DNA from: Muribaculaceae bacterium
GTDB lineage: Bacteria; Bacteroidota; Bacteroidia; Bacteroidales; Muribaculaceae
Direction: 5' to 3'
DNA length: 64,000 nt
Assembly (NCBI GenBank): GCA_017555085.1
Contig: JAFZHD010000040.1
Span: 62,001-126,000 of the forward strand
The notes under the pieces were generated by a model that did not search any database, was not told the origin of the DNA, and saw nothing but the letters and a program-made list of their open reading frames with translations. The translations under genes and the position numbers were made by a program. The first letter of the stretch is position 1; each line of letters begins with the position of its first letter. This document shows positions 8,635 to 17,276 of this stretch, in pieces.

Positions 8635-9200
8635 TGAAATTACCAGTATATCTCTACGGACATCCGGTGCTCCGCAAAGAGTCAACCGACATCACTCCCG
8701 ATTATCCCGACTTGAAAAAGTTGTTGGACGATATGTATGAAACCATGTATGCCTCAGAAGGCGTTGGCTTGGCTGCACCGCAGATTGGCCGCAACGACCG
8801 CATCGTGGTTATCGATGCCGACCCCGTTGGCGAAACCCACCCCGAATGTGTGGGTCGCAAAATGACTCTTATCAACCCACGTGTCGAAGTTCTCGACGGC
8901 GAGGAAGTGACATGCACCGAAGGCTGTTTGAGCTTGCCCGGCTTGTCCGAAGATGTGAAGCGCGTTGAGCACATTCGCCTCACATGGGTTGACGAAAACT
9001 TTGAAGCCCACGAAGAAGAAATCTCGGGTTTCTTGGCTCGCATCGTGCAACATGAGTGTGACCACCTCGAAGGCAAATTGTATATCGACCACGTGTCGGC
9101 AATTCGCCGTCAGTTGATGCGCGCAAAACTCAACAACATCATCGCTGGCAAAACACGCTGTGACTATGCAGTGCGCTATGCCCCCAAAAAGAAAAAATAA
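8634..9200 (+). CDS. def: Peptide deformylase
   Basis: A 188-residue metalloenzyme that removes the formyl group from new proteins. All three signature motifs are present: GVGLAAPQIG (43-52), EGCLSLPG with metal ligand Cys98, and QHECDHLEG with ligands His140 and His144 and catalytic Glu141. Start ATG overlaps the ruvX stop codon, so the two are co-translated or at least co-transcribed; ettA follows 34 bp later. A lysine-rich tail (PKKKK) closes the protein. Confidence 0.97.
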   Translation: MKLPVYLYGHPVLRKESTDITPDYPDLKKLLDDMYETMYASEGVGLAAPQIGRNDRIVVIDADPVGETHPECVGRKMTLINPRVEVLDGEEVTCTEGCLSLPGLSEDVKRVEHIRLTWVDENFEAHEEEISGFLARIVQHECDHLEGKLYIDHVSAIRRQLMRAKLNNIIAGKTRCDYAVRYAPKKKK

Positions 9201-9234
9201 TAACAAGTAAACAAATATCATTGACCAAGTAATT

Positions 9235-10920
9235 ATGGCCGACGACAAGAAAGTAATATTCTCAATGGTGGGAGTGAGCAAGACCTATCCTCCCCAAAAA
9301 CAGGTATTGAAAAATATATATCTGTCATTTTTCTATGGTGCCAAAATCGGTATCATTGGTCTTAACGGTTCGGGTAAATCATCTTTGCTCAAAATCATTG
9401 CCGGCATCGACAAGAGTTATCAAGGCGAAGTGGTGTTCTCACCCGGTTATAGCGTAGGCTATCTTGAACAAGACCCCCAACTCGACCCCAACAAAACCGT
9501 AATCGAGGTTGTTCGCGAAGGTGTGCAACCCATTATGGACCTTTTGGCCGAGTTTGACCAAGTGAACGAAAGTTTTGCCGACCCCGATGTGCTCGAAGAC
9601 CCCGACAAGATGGAGGCTTTGATTGCCCGTCAGGCCGAATTGCAAGATAAACTCGATGCTGCCGACGCATGGAACATCGACAGCAAACTCGAACGCGCAA
9701 TGGATGCATTGCAGTGTCCGCCCGACGACCAACCCGTGACCACACTCTCGGGAGGTGAACGCCGTCGCGTGGCATTGTGCCGATTGTTGTTGCAACAACC
9801 CGACATCTTGTTGCTTGACGAGCCCACCAACCACCTTGACGCTGAGTCAATCGACTGGCTCGAACAGCACTTGCAACAATATGCAGGTACAGTAATCGCT
9901 ATTACTCACGACCGTTACTTCCTCGACCATGTGGCAGGTTGGATTCTTGAACTTGACCGTGGCGAAGGTATTCCTTGGAAAGGCAACTACTCATCATGGC
10001 TCGACCAAAAGACCAAACGCATGGCTCAAGAAGAAAAGCAGGCAAGCAAGCGCCGCAAAACACTTGAACGCGAGTTGGAATGGGTGCGAATGGCCCCAAA
10101 AGCCCGTCAGGCCAAGGGTAAAGCCCGTTTGTCATCTTACGACCGTTTGCTCAACGAGGACCAAAAAGAACGCGAAGAACGCCTCGAAATTTTTATCCCC
10201 AACGGCCCCCGTTTGGGTAACAAGGTTATCGAAGCATCATCACTCGCCAAAGCATTTGGTAAAAAACAACTCTTCAAAGACCTCAACTTCTCATTGCCCC
10301 CCAACGGCATTGTGGGGGTGATTGGTCCTAACGGTGCGGGTAAAACCACATTGTTCCGTCTCATCATGGGTCAGGAAACTCCCGATGCAGGTACATTTGA
10401 CGTGGGCGAAACAGTGAAGATTGCCTATGTTGACCAAACTCACCACGACCTTTTGCCCGAAAAGACCGTTTATGAGGTAATTTCACAAGGCGTGGAATCG
10501 TTCCGCATGGGTGGCCGCGATATGAATGCTCGCGCCTACTTGTCAAAATTTAACTTTACAGGTGCTGACCAAGAAAAGAAAATAGGCGTACTCTCGGGTG
10601 GTGAACGCAACCGCTTGCACCTTGCAATGGCGTTGAAAGAAGAAGGTAATGTGTTGCTTCTCGACGAACCTACCAACGACATCGATGTTAACACATTGCG
10701 CGCACTTGAAGAAGGTCTCGACGACTTTGCCGGATGTGCCGTAATCGTATCGCACGACCGTTGGTTCCTTGACCGCATCTGTACACACATTCTCTCGTTT
10801 GAAGGCGAAGGCAATGTAGTGTTCTATGAAGGTAGTTATTCAGAATATGAAGACTACAAGCGTGCACACAACGACGGTAAAGAACCTGCTCGCCGCCGCT
10901 ACCGCAAGTTGATGGAATAA
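9235..10920 (+). CDS. ettA: Energy-dependent translational throttle protein EttA (ABC-F)
   Basis: A 561-residue soluble protein with two ABC domains and no membrane part. Domain 1 has GLNGSGKSS, LSGGERRR and LLDEPTNHLD; domain 2 has GPNGAGKTT, LSGGERNR and LLDEPTNDID. The linker between them is the basic P-site tRNA-interaction motif (about residues 245-310), and the length matches EttA rather than Uup or ABC-F resistance proteins. It binds the ribosomal E site and gates the first elongation step according to ATP level. The last 27 bp of the gene, plus the terminator, are duplicated at 12948-13095. Confidence 0.95.
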   Translation: MADDKKVIFSMVGVSKTYPPQKQVLKNIYLSFFYGAKIGIIGLNGSGKSSLLKIIAGIDKSYQGEVVFSPGYSVGYLEQDPQLDPNKTVIEVVREGVQPIMDLLAEFDQVNESFADPDVLEDPDKMEALIARQAELQDKLDAADAWNIDSKLERAMDALQCPPDDQPVTTLSGGERRRVALCRLLLQQPDILLLDEPTNHLDAESIDWLEQHLQQYAGTVIAITHDRYFLDHVAGWILELDRGEGIPWKGNYSSWLDQKTKRMAQEEKQASKRRKTLERELEWVRMAPKARQAKGKARLSSYDRLLNEDQKEREERLEIFIPNGPRLGNKVIEASSLAKAFGKKQLFKDLNFSLPPNGIVGVIGPNGAGKTTLFRLIMGQETPDAGTFDVGETVKIAYVDQTHHDLLPEKTVYEVISQGVESFRMGGRDMNARAYLSKFNFTGADQEKKIGVLSGGERNRLHLAMALKEEGNVLLLDEPTNDIDVNTLRALEEGLDDFAGCAVIVSHDRWFLDRICTHILSFEGEGNVVFYEGSYSEYEDYKRAHNDGKEPARRRYRKLME

Positions 10921-11041
10921 TAAAGAGATAAAGTCGGTAATCGGGGAACGAGGATTCTCTTTTGAATCGTCTTCCAAGCGCTCTGCCGATTATTATTACT
11001 TGATAAATACAACAAATCCCGCCCACCCGGCGGGATTTATT
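10894..11041 (+). repeat. 148-bp direct repeat, copy 1 (ettA 3' end plus terminator)
   Basis: This copy covers the last 27 bp of ettA, its stop codon and the whole downstream structured region. Copy 2 at 12948-13095 is the same length with only two changed bases (10981-10982 ct against tc). Inside are an imperfect stem (GGAA...TTCC around ATTC/GAAT, 10944-10975), flanking TAATCGG/CCGATTA arms, and the terminator hairpin. Confidence 0.95.
11015..11041 (+). terminator. Terminator hairpin after ettA
   Basis: A 10-bp perfect stem AAATCCCGCC / GGCGGGATTT with a five-base loop, followed by a short T-rich tail. The same hairpin recurs at about 13069-13095 after the AspT-like gene. Confidence 0.8.
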
Positions 11042-11147
11042 GCGTTTTGGGAATATGTGTATTTTGCACATAGGCAAAGTGATTATATAATTGTCGCAAT
11101 TTGTGAAAAGGATATTATTTTTAGACGATTTATCGGATAAAAAGCAG

Positions 11148-11155
11148 TAACTTTG
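11148..11155 (+). promoter_or_regulatory. -7 element (TAACTTTG) before the AspT-like transporter
   Basis: A perfect TAnnTTTG box 62 bp before the ATG at 11218. The -33 region is T-rich (11115-11123) but lacks a clean TTG. Predicted leader about 57 nt. Confidence 0.5.
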
Positions 11156-11217
11156 TACTGCAATAAATTGGAATTGATTATCTGATAATTTTACCCACAT
11201 ATCACTAATACTTTATA

Positions 11218-12867
11218 ATGGAAATAATTCAAAGCCTACTTGCTCCTGGAAATACGGGGCTTGCAAGCACTATTGTGCTTTACTCGTTTGTAATAGCGTT
11301 GGGTGTTTACCTCGGCAAACTCAAAATTGCTGGCGTTTCTCTTGGCGTGACATTTGTGCTCTTCGTGGGCATCGTTATGGGGCACTTTGGCTATATTGTT
11401 GACGGAGAAGTGTTACACTTTATTCGCGAATTTGGTCTCATATTATTTATCTTCTCGATTGGGATTCAGGTTGGTCCTGCATTTTTCTCGTCATTCAAGC
11501 AAGGTGGCATTCGCCTCAATAGTCTTGCCTTGATGGGGATTGTGCTTAATGTTGCCATAGTGCTTGCAATATATTTTATTGATGGAAACACCTCAATAAG
11601 TGCATTGGTCGGAGTAATGTCAGGTGCTGTTACAAATACACCTGGATTAGCAGCCGCACAACAGGCGGTGTCAAGTGCATCCGAGGCTGATACAATGGCT
11701 ATGGGTTATGCTGCGGCTTACCCTCTTGGCGTGGTGGGTATTATATTGTCAATGCTGATTGTGAAAGCGTTGTTCCGTGTCAAAATTGACCGCGAAGTAA
11801 AAGAGATTGAAGATGAAGCAGAAAACAGTGTACTTAAACCTCATGTAATAACCATAGAGGTCACCAATCAACTCATCAATGGCAAAAATCTATATGAATT
11901 GCATAATGTAATTAACTGCAACTTTGTCGTATCACGCTTAATGAACCCTGATGGCACAATAGTAATACCCAAGTCTGAAACGACTATTCACATTGGAGAT
12001 AAATTGCTTGTCGTGATGTCGGTTCAAGATGAAGAACGATTATTGGCGGTAATTGGTCCGCAAGTGGAAATGGACTGGAAAGCATTGCCAAGCCCTGTGG
12101 TGTCGCGTCGTATTCTCATTACCAAAGGTAACTTTAATGGAGTTACTTTGGGCTCGTTGAGATTGCGCATGGGCTACAAACTTAATGCAACGCGTGTCAA
12201 TCGTGCGGGAGTTGATTTGCTCGCTTCGCCAAACTTGCGGCTTCAAATAGGTGACCGTATTACCGTCGTTGGTAATGAAGAAGATATCAATCGATTGGCA
12301 ACAAAACTTGGCAACTCAATGAAGCGCCTTAACGAGCCTAATCTCATTACCATATTTGTGGGCATTTTGTTGGGTATTATCGCCGGTTCTGTTGACGTTG
12401 GCTATGGAATGAAATTAGGTCTTGCTGGCGGACCGCTTGTGGTTGCTATCTTGCTCAGCCGATTTGGATATAAACTCAAACTCATTACTTATACATCATC
12501 ATCGGCGTCTCTACTTATGCGTGAATTAGGCATTTGTCTGTTTCTCGCTTCGGTTGGTATCTCGTCGGGACAGGGGTTTGCCGAGACTGTATTTAATGCC
12601 ACTGGTATGAGTTGGGTGCTATGGGGTGTGCTCATCACGGTAGTGCCGTTGATTATTGTCGGTTCAATAGCACGCGGTGTTTATAAATTAAACTTCCTAA
12701 CCGTTATGGGGCTTATGTCTGGGGGATATACCGACCCTCCCGCATTGGCATATGCCAATAATTCAAGCGGCAACGATGCGCCTGCTGTGGCATACTCAAC
12801 AGTATATCCGCTTACCATGTTTATGAGGGTTGTTGCTGCCCAAGTGCTAATACTGTGCTTCGCTTAA
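11218..12867 (+). CDS. AspT/YidE/YbjL-family putative transporter
   Basis: A 549-residue membrane protein of the aspartate-alanine exchanger family. Two hydrophobic halves (about residues 15-185 and 375-549, five to six helices each) flank a cytoplasmic section with two RCK_C/TrkA_C domains (about 210-290 and 295-375). The repeated SGAVTNTPGLAAAQQ / SGGYTDPPALAYANN motifs mark the two pseudo-symmetric halves. AspT exchanges aspartate for alanine; YidE and YbjL substrates are unknown, so the substrate here is open. RCK_C domains suggest ligand control. The gene is flanked on both sides by copies of the 148-bp ettA-end repeat. Confidence 0.9.
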   Translation: MEIIQSLLAPGNTGLASTIVLYSFVIALGVYLGKLKIAGVSLGVTFVLFVGIVMGHFGYIVDGEVLHFIREFGLILFIFSIGIQVGPAFFSSFKQGGIRLNSLALMGIVLNVAIVLAIYFIDGNTSISALVGVMSGAVTNTPGLAAAQQAVSSASEADTMAMGYAAAYPLGVVGIILSMLIVKALFRVKIDREVKEIEDEAENSVLKPHVITIEVTNQLINGKNLYELHNVINCNFVVSRLMNPDGTIVIPKSETTIHIGDKLLVVMSVQDEERLLAVIGPQVEMDWKALPSPVVSRRILITKGNFNGVTLGSLRLRMGYKLNATRVNRAGVDLLASPNLRLQIGDRITVVGNEEDINRLATKLGNSMKRLNEPNLITIFVGILLGIIAGSVDVGYGMKLGLAGGPLVVAILLSRFGYKLKLITYTSSSASLLMRELGICLFLASVGISSGQGFAETVFNATGMSWVLWGVLITVVPLIIVGSIARGVYKLNFLTVMGLMSGGYTDPPALAYANNSSGNDAPAVAYSTVYPLTMFMRVVAAQVLILCFA

Positions 12868-12947
12868 CTAACTTTCAAAGCAAAAGCCATTGCATGCCGT
12901 AGGGTTTAACTGTTCGAGTGAGTAACAAAAGAATGGCTCAATCGGCT

Positions 12948-13095
12948 CGCCGCTACCGCAAGTTGATGGAATAATAAAGAGATAAAGTCGGTAATCGGGG
13001 AACGAGGATTCTCTTTTGAATCGTCTTCCAAGCGTCCTGCCGATTATTATTACTTGATAAATACAACAAATCCCGCCCACCCGGCGGGATTTATT
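12948..13095 (+). repeat. 148-bp direct repeat, copy 2
   Basis: Near-identical copy of 10894-11041, including a 27-bp remnant of the ettA 3' end with its stop codon. It starts 80 bp after the transporter stop. It contains no gene of its own and ends in the same terminator hairpin. Confidence 0.95.
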
Positions 13096-13105
13096 TGTTT
13101 GATGA

Positions 13106-13139
13106 GGCATCCATTTTAGAGTTGGATGGTGCTTTTTTT
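13106..13139 (+). terminator. Second terminator downstream of the transporter
   Basis: CATCCA / TGGATG stem followed by GTGC and seven T residues, 11 bp after the repeat-borne hairpin. It makes a tandem terminator. Confidence 0.65.
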
Positions 13140-13230
13140 GTATTGATTTGTTGGGAAATGTTCTATAAGTCGGTTAGTATGGTCGTTTTGGCTGATAGAT
13201 TGAAGTTTTAAGTATAAAATGTTAAACGAT

Positions 13231-13261
13231 TTTGAGCGGTCGTTAACAACACCTAACTTTG
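13231..13261 (+). promoter_or_regulatory. Strong consensus promoter in a gene-free region
   Basis: TTTG (13231-13234), 19 bp spacer, TAACTTTG (13254-13261): a full match to the Bacteroidetes consensus. No protein-coding gene begins downstream for 400 bp, so it should drive a non-coding transcript starting near 13267. Confidence 0.65.
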
Positions 13262-13266
13262 TGGTA

Positions 13267-13504
13267 AATAAGCAATGCCGGCTGATAAGTAACTGATTTT
13301 TTATACTATTTTTTACTCGAGATTTAGGTATCAGCATCTTTGCCCGACTCCGTGAGGAGCAAAAGTTGAGACAAGGCAACAGTAAGTATGATATGATTTC
13401 TACACTTTAATTGCTATAAGACAACTATCTTTAGAATCACAAAACAGCCTTTTGGCTTAGTCCTCCCGTTCCCTGATTGAAGAGAGCCGGCGGACATTTT
13501 TTTT
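13267..13504 (+). ncRNA. Possible structured small RNA (unidentified, about 235 nt)
   Basis: The stretch starts just after a consensus promoter and ends in an eight-T run. Its ends pair: GCCGGCT at 13277-13283 is complementary to AGCCGGC at 13485-13491, directly before the T run. Inside are a GTGA-loop hairpin (CTCC/GGAG, about 13348-13359, extended by CTTTG/CAAAAG) and an AGCC-TTTT-GGCT hairpin (13446-13457). There is no convincing ORF. A closed long structure of this size recalls 6S RNA, but I could not match it to a known family, so the identity is open. Confidence 0.4.
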
Positions 13505-13613
13505 GTTGGGAGGCGGATGGCTTATGCTGGTTAACATTGTTTAGGAAATAAACTTGATTGGTGGGTAAAATATGAGGATTTGTGCGTCGAAGTTGCAGTG
13601 TTTATCTAAAATG

Positions 13614-13645
13614 TTTCGTTGAATGTGTGACAAATTTTACCTTTG
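13614..13645 (+). promoter_or_regulatory. Promoter for the LytS-type kinase operon
   Basis: TTTC (13614-13617), 20 bp spacer, TACCTTTG (13638-13645), 32 bp before the ATG at 13678. Confidence 0.55.
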
Positions 13646-13677
13646 CAATACATTGGAAACTCAAATAGTCAAAGCAA

Positions 13678-14778
13678 ATGGATAATGTGAGAAGACAACC
13701 CCTTAAAAAGACGGTGACAATGGTGTTTGTACATCTGTTGGCGATATTCAGCATGTTGATTTTGCCCGAATTGGTCATGAACCTGGCTGATACGATGAAT
13801 ACCTCAATACCGATAGGTGTGTATGTACAAATAACCATGTCCTTGATTGTGTTTTATGCCAATTACCTGTTTTTGTTTGACTATTGTTTTGGCACTCCCA
13901 AAAAAGGTGTATTGACTTTTTGTGCGTTCAACCTCGTTCTGTTTATTATTGCTGTTGGCGCTAATTATTTGACATGGGAACTTGTAGCAAGTGATAAGCC
14001 TATTCATGGTGCCGGAGGCCCTCCCGGAAGTGAAGAGGCTGGAATGTTTCAGCCTGGGGAGGTCGGATTTTGGGCTATGGCGGTGACGCGCATGTTGCGT
14101 GATGCTGTTATGTTGGTGATGACAGTCGGTTTTTGTGTGGCTGTTAAGTTCTCGATGAAATGGTCGGCCGATGAGCGTCAAAAGCAGGAAGAATTGGCAA
14201 AACAACGCGAAGACGAACTCGAAGAATTGCGCAGCCAGATTAACCCTCATTTCTTATTCAATACGCTCAACAACATATATGCACTCATTGATATCAGCCC
14301 CGAGCGCAGCAAGAAAGCCGTTCACACTCTCGGCAAAATGATGCGCTATTTGCTCTATGAAACAAATGCGGATGTGACTGTTGGCAAGGAGATAGAATTT
14401 GTCAGATGCTACATCGAGATGATGAAAATGCGCCTTGGCGACAGAGTCCCCTTGAATGTCGTTCTTGATGATGGCTGTCAGGGCAATCTCAAAATTGCAC
14501 CGGTGTTGTTTACTACTGTTGTTGAAAATGTGTTCAAGCACGGCAACACGGGTGATAGCGACCACCCGATGGATATATCTATTGTGGTGAAAGACGGAGT
14601 TGTATGTTGCGAAACTTTCAACTATCGCAAAGCCAATAGCGAGAGCAGTGAGGGTATTGGCCTTGAAAATCTGCACCGTCGATTGGAATTGCTTTACGGC
14701 CCCGAGGCGAGCCTTCAAATTGAAAAGACCGATAAGACATTCGCTGTCAGAATGGAAATAAACTTAAACAGAAAATAA
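13678..14778 (+). CDS. LytS/YehU-type sensor histidine kinase
   Basis: A 366-residue kinase. Four hydrophobic segments (about 12-30, 45-68, 78-100 and 135-158) are followed by a short coiled coil and the His_kinase domain with the phospho-acceptor His191 in QINPHFLFNTLNN. The HATPase domain has an N-box like VVENVFKHG and a GIGLENLHRRL glycine box. There is no large extracytoplasmic sensor domain; the third loop is Gly/Pro rich. It is followed after 9 bp by a LytTR regulator, its certain partner by context. Signal and targets are unknown. Confidence 0.93.
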   Translation: MDNVRRQPLKKTVTMVFVHLLAIFSMLILPELVMNLADTMNTSIPIGVYVQITMSLIVFYANYLFLFDYCFGTPKKGVLTFCAFNLVLFIIAVGANYLTWELVASDKPIHGAGGPPGSEEAGMFQPGEVGFWAMAVTRMLRDAVMLVMTVGFCVAVKFSMKWSADERQKQEELAKQREDELEELRSQINPHFLFNTLNNIYALIDISPERSKKAVHTLGKMMRYLLYETNADVTVGKEIEFVRCYIEMMKMRLGDRVPLNVVLDDGCQGNLKIAPVLFTTVVENVFKHGNTGDSDHPMDISIVVKDGVVCCETFNYRKANSESSEGIGLENLHRRLELLYGPEASLQIEKTDKTFAVRMEINLNRK

Positions 14779-14787
14779 TTATAAGAT

Positions 14788-15531
14788 ATGACAAATATAC
14801 GCTGCTGTGTAGTAGATGACGAGCCGTTGGCTGCACAATTAATTGCTTCTTATGTCGAAAAGACCCCGTTTATGGACCTTGTTGGCGTATTTTCATCGGC
14901 GCAAGAGGCCATAAAGACTATTTTGGAAGAGAAAATTGATGTTGTGTTTCTTGATATTGAGATGCCGCAACTCAATGGTGTGGAGTTTGCCCATGTGGTG
15001 CCGGCAAATTGCCGCGTGGTGTTCACAACGGCCTATGATGCTTATGCTTTGCAGGGCTATAAGGTGAATGCACTCGACTATTTGCTCAAACCCATCAGTT
15101 ATGAGGACTTTGTGGGTGCTGCCAATAAGGCGTTGCAATGGTGTGAACTCAACAGTCAGGCCAATGCCGAAATCGACCGCCGCGAGTATATCATGGTCAA
15201 GAGCGAGTATAAGTTGGTGCAAGTGCCCATCAAAGATATTGTTTATATCGAGGGCTTGAAAGACTATGTTAAGATATATCTTGAAAACGAGCAAAAGAGC
15301 ATCATGACACTCATGAGCATGAAGGCGCTTGAAAAATATCTGCCCGCATCAAAGTTCTTGCGTGTGCATCGCTCGTTTATCGTAAACACCACCAAGATAA
15401 AGGTTGTGGAGCGTAATCGCATCGTGTTTGGCAGCCAATATATCCCTGTGAGCGAAAGTTACAAGCAGGCGTTTAATGACTATGTGAACAGCGTATCGGT
15501 GTCGTTGCAAGGTTTTCGCGACGAAGAGTGA
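14788..15531 (+). CDS. LytTR-family response regulator
   Basis: A 247-residue regulator: receiver domain (1-120) with DDEP acidic pocket, phospho-acceptor Asp56 in VFLDIEMP and KPISYEDF at the lysine switch; then a LytTR DNA-binding domain (about 140-240) with SEYKLVQVPIKDI and FLRVHRSFIVNT. LytTR proteins usually bind paired direct repeats upstream of targets. It forms an operon with the LytS-type kinase, and a terminator follows. Confidence 0.95.
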   Translation: MTNIRCCVVDDEPLAAQLIASYVEKTPFMDLVGVFSSAQEAIKTILEEKIDVVFLDIEMPQLNGVEFAHVVPANCRVVFTTAYDAYALQGYKVNALDYLLKPISYEDFVGAANKALQWCELNSQANAEIDRREYIMVKSEYKLVQVPIKDIVYIEGLKDYVKIYLENEQKSIMTLMSMKALEKYLPASKFLRVHRSFIVNTTKIKVVERNRIVFGSQYIPVSESYKQAFNDYVNSVSVSLQGFRDEE

Positions 15532-15551
15532 TAACAACGATATTACATTGG

Positions 15552-15577
15552 CAAGCCTCGGATAGTTCCGGGGCTTG
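15552..15577 (+). terminator. Terminator between the LytTR gene and gtrA
   Basis: A 10-bp stem CAAGCCTCGG / CCGGGGCTTG (one G-T pair), loop of six, then TGTTGTTTTT. It lies between convergent genes. Confidence 0.75.
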
Positions 15578-15585
15578 TGTTGTTT

Positions 15586-16008
15586 TTAGCGGAATGTTAC
15601 AAAGCGGTTGTAAACAAAGTTGGCAACGGTGTAGAATACCATGCCGATGAGTGTGGCCACTCCGTAGCCGCTGACGGCAATAGGGCCAATGTGCCACAAC
15701 ATTGTGCCGAGCGGGCAGTGGTAGGAGAGTGTGTAAACGATGACAAATTGCAGTGCAAAGCACGCTCCAAATCCGACGGCAAATTTAACCGCCTCGCGTG
15801 TATATCCTTTGTCGGAGCGGAATACCCAATTTTTGTTCCAGATAAAAGAGTTGATGAGGCCCACAATGTAGCCGATAACATTTGACACCATGGGCGAGAT
15901 GCCTATGAGCGACTTGCAAATGTAGATGGTGGCGAGAGTCAGCAGCGTGTTGAAAACGCCAACTAGTCCATATTTAATAATCTGTATGGCTGTTTTGCGG
16001 TCAATCAT
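15586..16008 (-). CDS. GtrA-family membrane protein
   Basis: A 140-residue protein with four membrane helices, the GtrA/DPMS pattern (IIKYGLVGVFNTLL at the start, FVYNRFVTFR at the end). GtrA proteins are thought to help move or present polyprenol-linked sugars. The ATG at 16008 is chosen because it overlaps the stop of the upstream gene as ATGA and begins at the conserved region; an in-frame upstream ATG would lie inside that gene. Last gene of the pheS-crcB-nth-TRIC-gtrA operon. Confidence 0.85.
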   Translation of the reverse strand: MIDRKTAIQIIKYGLVGVFNTLLTLATIYICKSLIGISPMVSNVIGYIVGLINSFIWNKNWVFRSDKGYTREAVKFAVGFGACFALQFVIVYTLSYHCPLGTMLWHIGPIAVSGYGVATLIGMVFYTVANFVYNRFVTFR

Positions 16009-16625
16009 TTGTGGTCGTCGAGTTTTAGTCGTGGAAGTTCCCAATTATATTTTACGGCAAGAACGCGGAGCGTGATAACTGTTGCCGCGCAGAATATCTG
16101 CTGAAAGATGTCGCTGCCGCCCAATGCCATTATCACCCAATAAACGATACCGCCGGCAATGCAGGCAGTGGCATAGATGTCTTTGCGGAAGAACAGAGGC
16201 TCTTCGTTGATGAGGATGTCGCGCACCACACCGCCAAATGAGCCCGTAATCATGCCCATGCCGATTGCCACCCAAGGGTCGTAGCCCGCGGCAAACGATT
16301 TCTGAATACCAATCACCACAAACAATGCCAACCCGATGGTGTCGAAGATGAACAGCACATGGCCTCGGCGCACCGACATTTTTCGCATTGCCAACACTAT
16401 GAGGAATGCGAGTCCGGTAACGGCGAGATACCACCATGTCTGCATCCAAAAGACGGGAATGTCGAGCAGCACATCGCGCACAGTTCCGCCGCCAATGGCG
16501 GTAACAAGGCCGACGGTATAAGCGCCAAACCAGTCAAAGTTTTTGGCGGCAGCCATGCGAATGCCGCTGATGGCAAAGGCAATCGTACCGATTACTTCAA
16601 TGAAAAAGAGGAAATAATTATCCAT
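16005..16625 (-). CDS. TRIC/UPF0126-family cation channel-like protein
   Basis: A 206-residue inner-membrane protein with seven predicted helices made of two UPF0126 repeats (GTIAFAISGIRMAA and TIGLALFVVIGIQKS openings, each followed by a GGxxRDxL motif: GGGTVRDVL and GGVVRDIL). Prokaryotic TRIC proteins form trimeric monovalent cation channels; some UPF0126 members are annotated as glycine transporters, so the substrate is uncertain. Overlaps nth by 8 bp and gtrA by 4 bp, showing tight operon packing. Confidence 0.87.
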   Translation of the reverse strand: MDNYFLFFIEVIGTIAFAISGIRMAAAKNFDWFGAYTVGLVTAIGGGTVRDVLLDIPVFWMQTWWYLAVTGLAFLIVLAMRKMSVRRGHVLFIFDTIGLALFVVIGIQKSFAAGYDPWVAIGMGMITGSFGGVVRDILINEEPLFFRKDIYATACIAGGIVYWVIMALGGSDIFQQIFCAATVITLRVLAVKYNWELPRLKLDDHK

Positions 16626-17274
16626 TATTATCGGGTTTGCGGGTGGTTAAATAGTGGCGGCACACATCGGTGAGGAAACACTCCTCACACATTGGCCGTC
16701 GTGCTTTGCACACATAGCGGCCGTGCAATATGAGCCAATGATGGGCCAACGGAATGACATCTTCGGGGATGTTGCGACACAATGTCTTTTCGGTAGCCAA
16801 AGGTGTGGTGCAGTTGGTGGTGAGACCTATGCGCTCGCTCACACGAAACACATGGGTATCAACAGCCATAGCCGCTTTGTTGAAGATGACGGCAAGCATC
16901 ACATTTGCGGTTTTGCGTCCCACTCCGGGCAATGTCATCAGTTGGTCGATGTCGCCGGGCAGTTCGCCGTTAAACTCGTCAACCAATCGGCGCGCCATTC
17001 CACATAGGCTTTTGGCCTTGTTGTTGGGGTAGGAACACGATTTTATGTAGGGAAAAATGTCGTCGGGCGTAACCTTGGCCATGTCATGTGCTGTGGGGTA
17101 GGCCTCAAACAGTGCGGGAGTGATGAGGTTGACGCGCTTATCGGTGCATTGGGCCGACAAAATCACGGCAACGAGCAGTTGGAACGGTGTGCCATAGTGC
17201 AACTCGGTTTCGGCAACGGGCATTGCTTGCTGAAAGCGTTCGATTACTTGTTGGTAGCGTTGTTTCAGAGTCAT
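16618..17274 (-). CDS. nth: Endonuclease III
   Basis: A 218-residue base-excision DNA glycosylase/AP lyase for oxidised pyrimidines. The helix-hairpin-helix LPGVGRKTANVML contains the Schiff-base Lys121, and Asp139 lies in VDTHVFR. The 4Fe-4S cluster cysteines are Cys189, 196, 199 and 205 with the typical 6-2-5 spacing. The ATG at 17274 is preferred to the one at 17310, which lies inside crcB; it begins 2 bp after the crcB stop and matches family length. Confidence 0.95.
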   Translation of the reverse strand: MTLKQRYQQVIERFQQAMPVAETELHYGTPFQLLVAVILSAQCTDKRVNLITPALFEAYPTAHDMAKVTPDDIFPYIKSCSYPNNKAKSLCGMARRLVDEFNGELPGDIDQLMTLPGVGRKTANVMLAVIFNKAAMAVDTHVFRVSERIGLTTNCTTPLATEKTLCRNIPEDVIPLAHHWLILHGRYVCKARRPMCEECFLTDVCRHYLTTRKPDNNG

Positions 17275-17276
17275 TG

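Noticed and set aside
10688..11200. 170-residue minus-strand frame across the ettA end and repeat
   Set aside because: Antisense to the well-supported ettA gene and to the terminator; no family-like content. A partly identical frame at 12868-13110 exists only because the 148-bp element is duplicated.
13116..13379. 87-residue minus-strand frame in the gene-free region
   Set aside because: No family resemblance, low-complexity AT-rich content, and it overlaps the consensus promoter and the 5' part of the proposed RNA.
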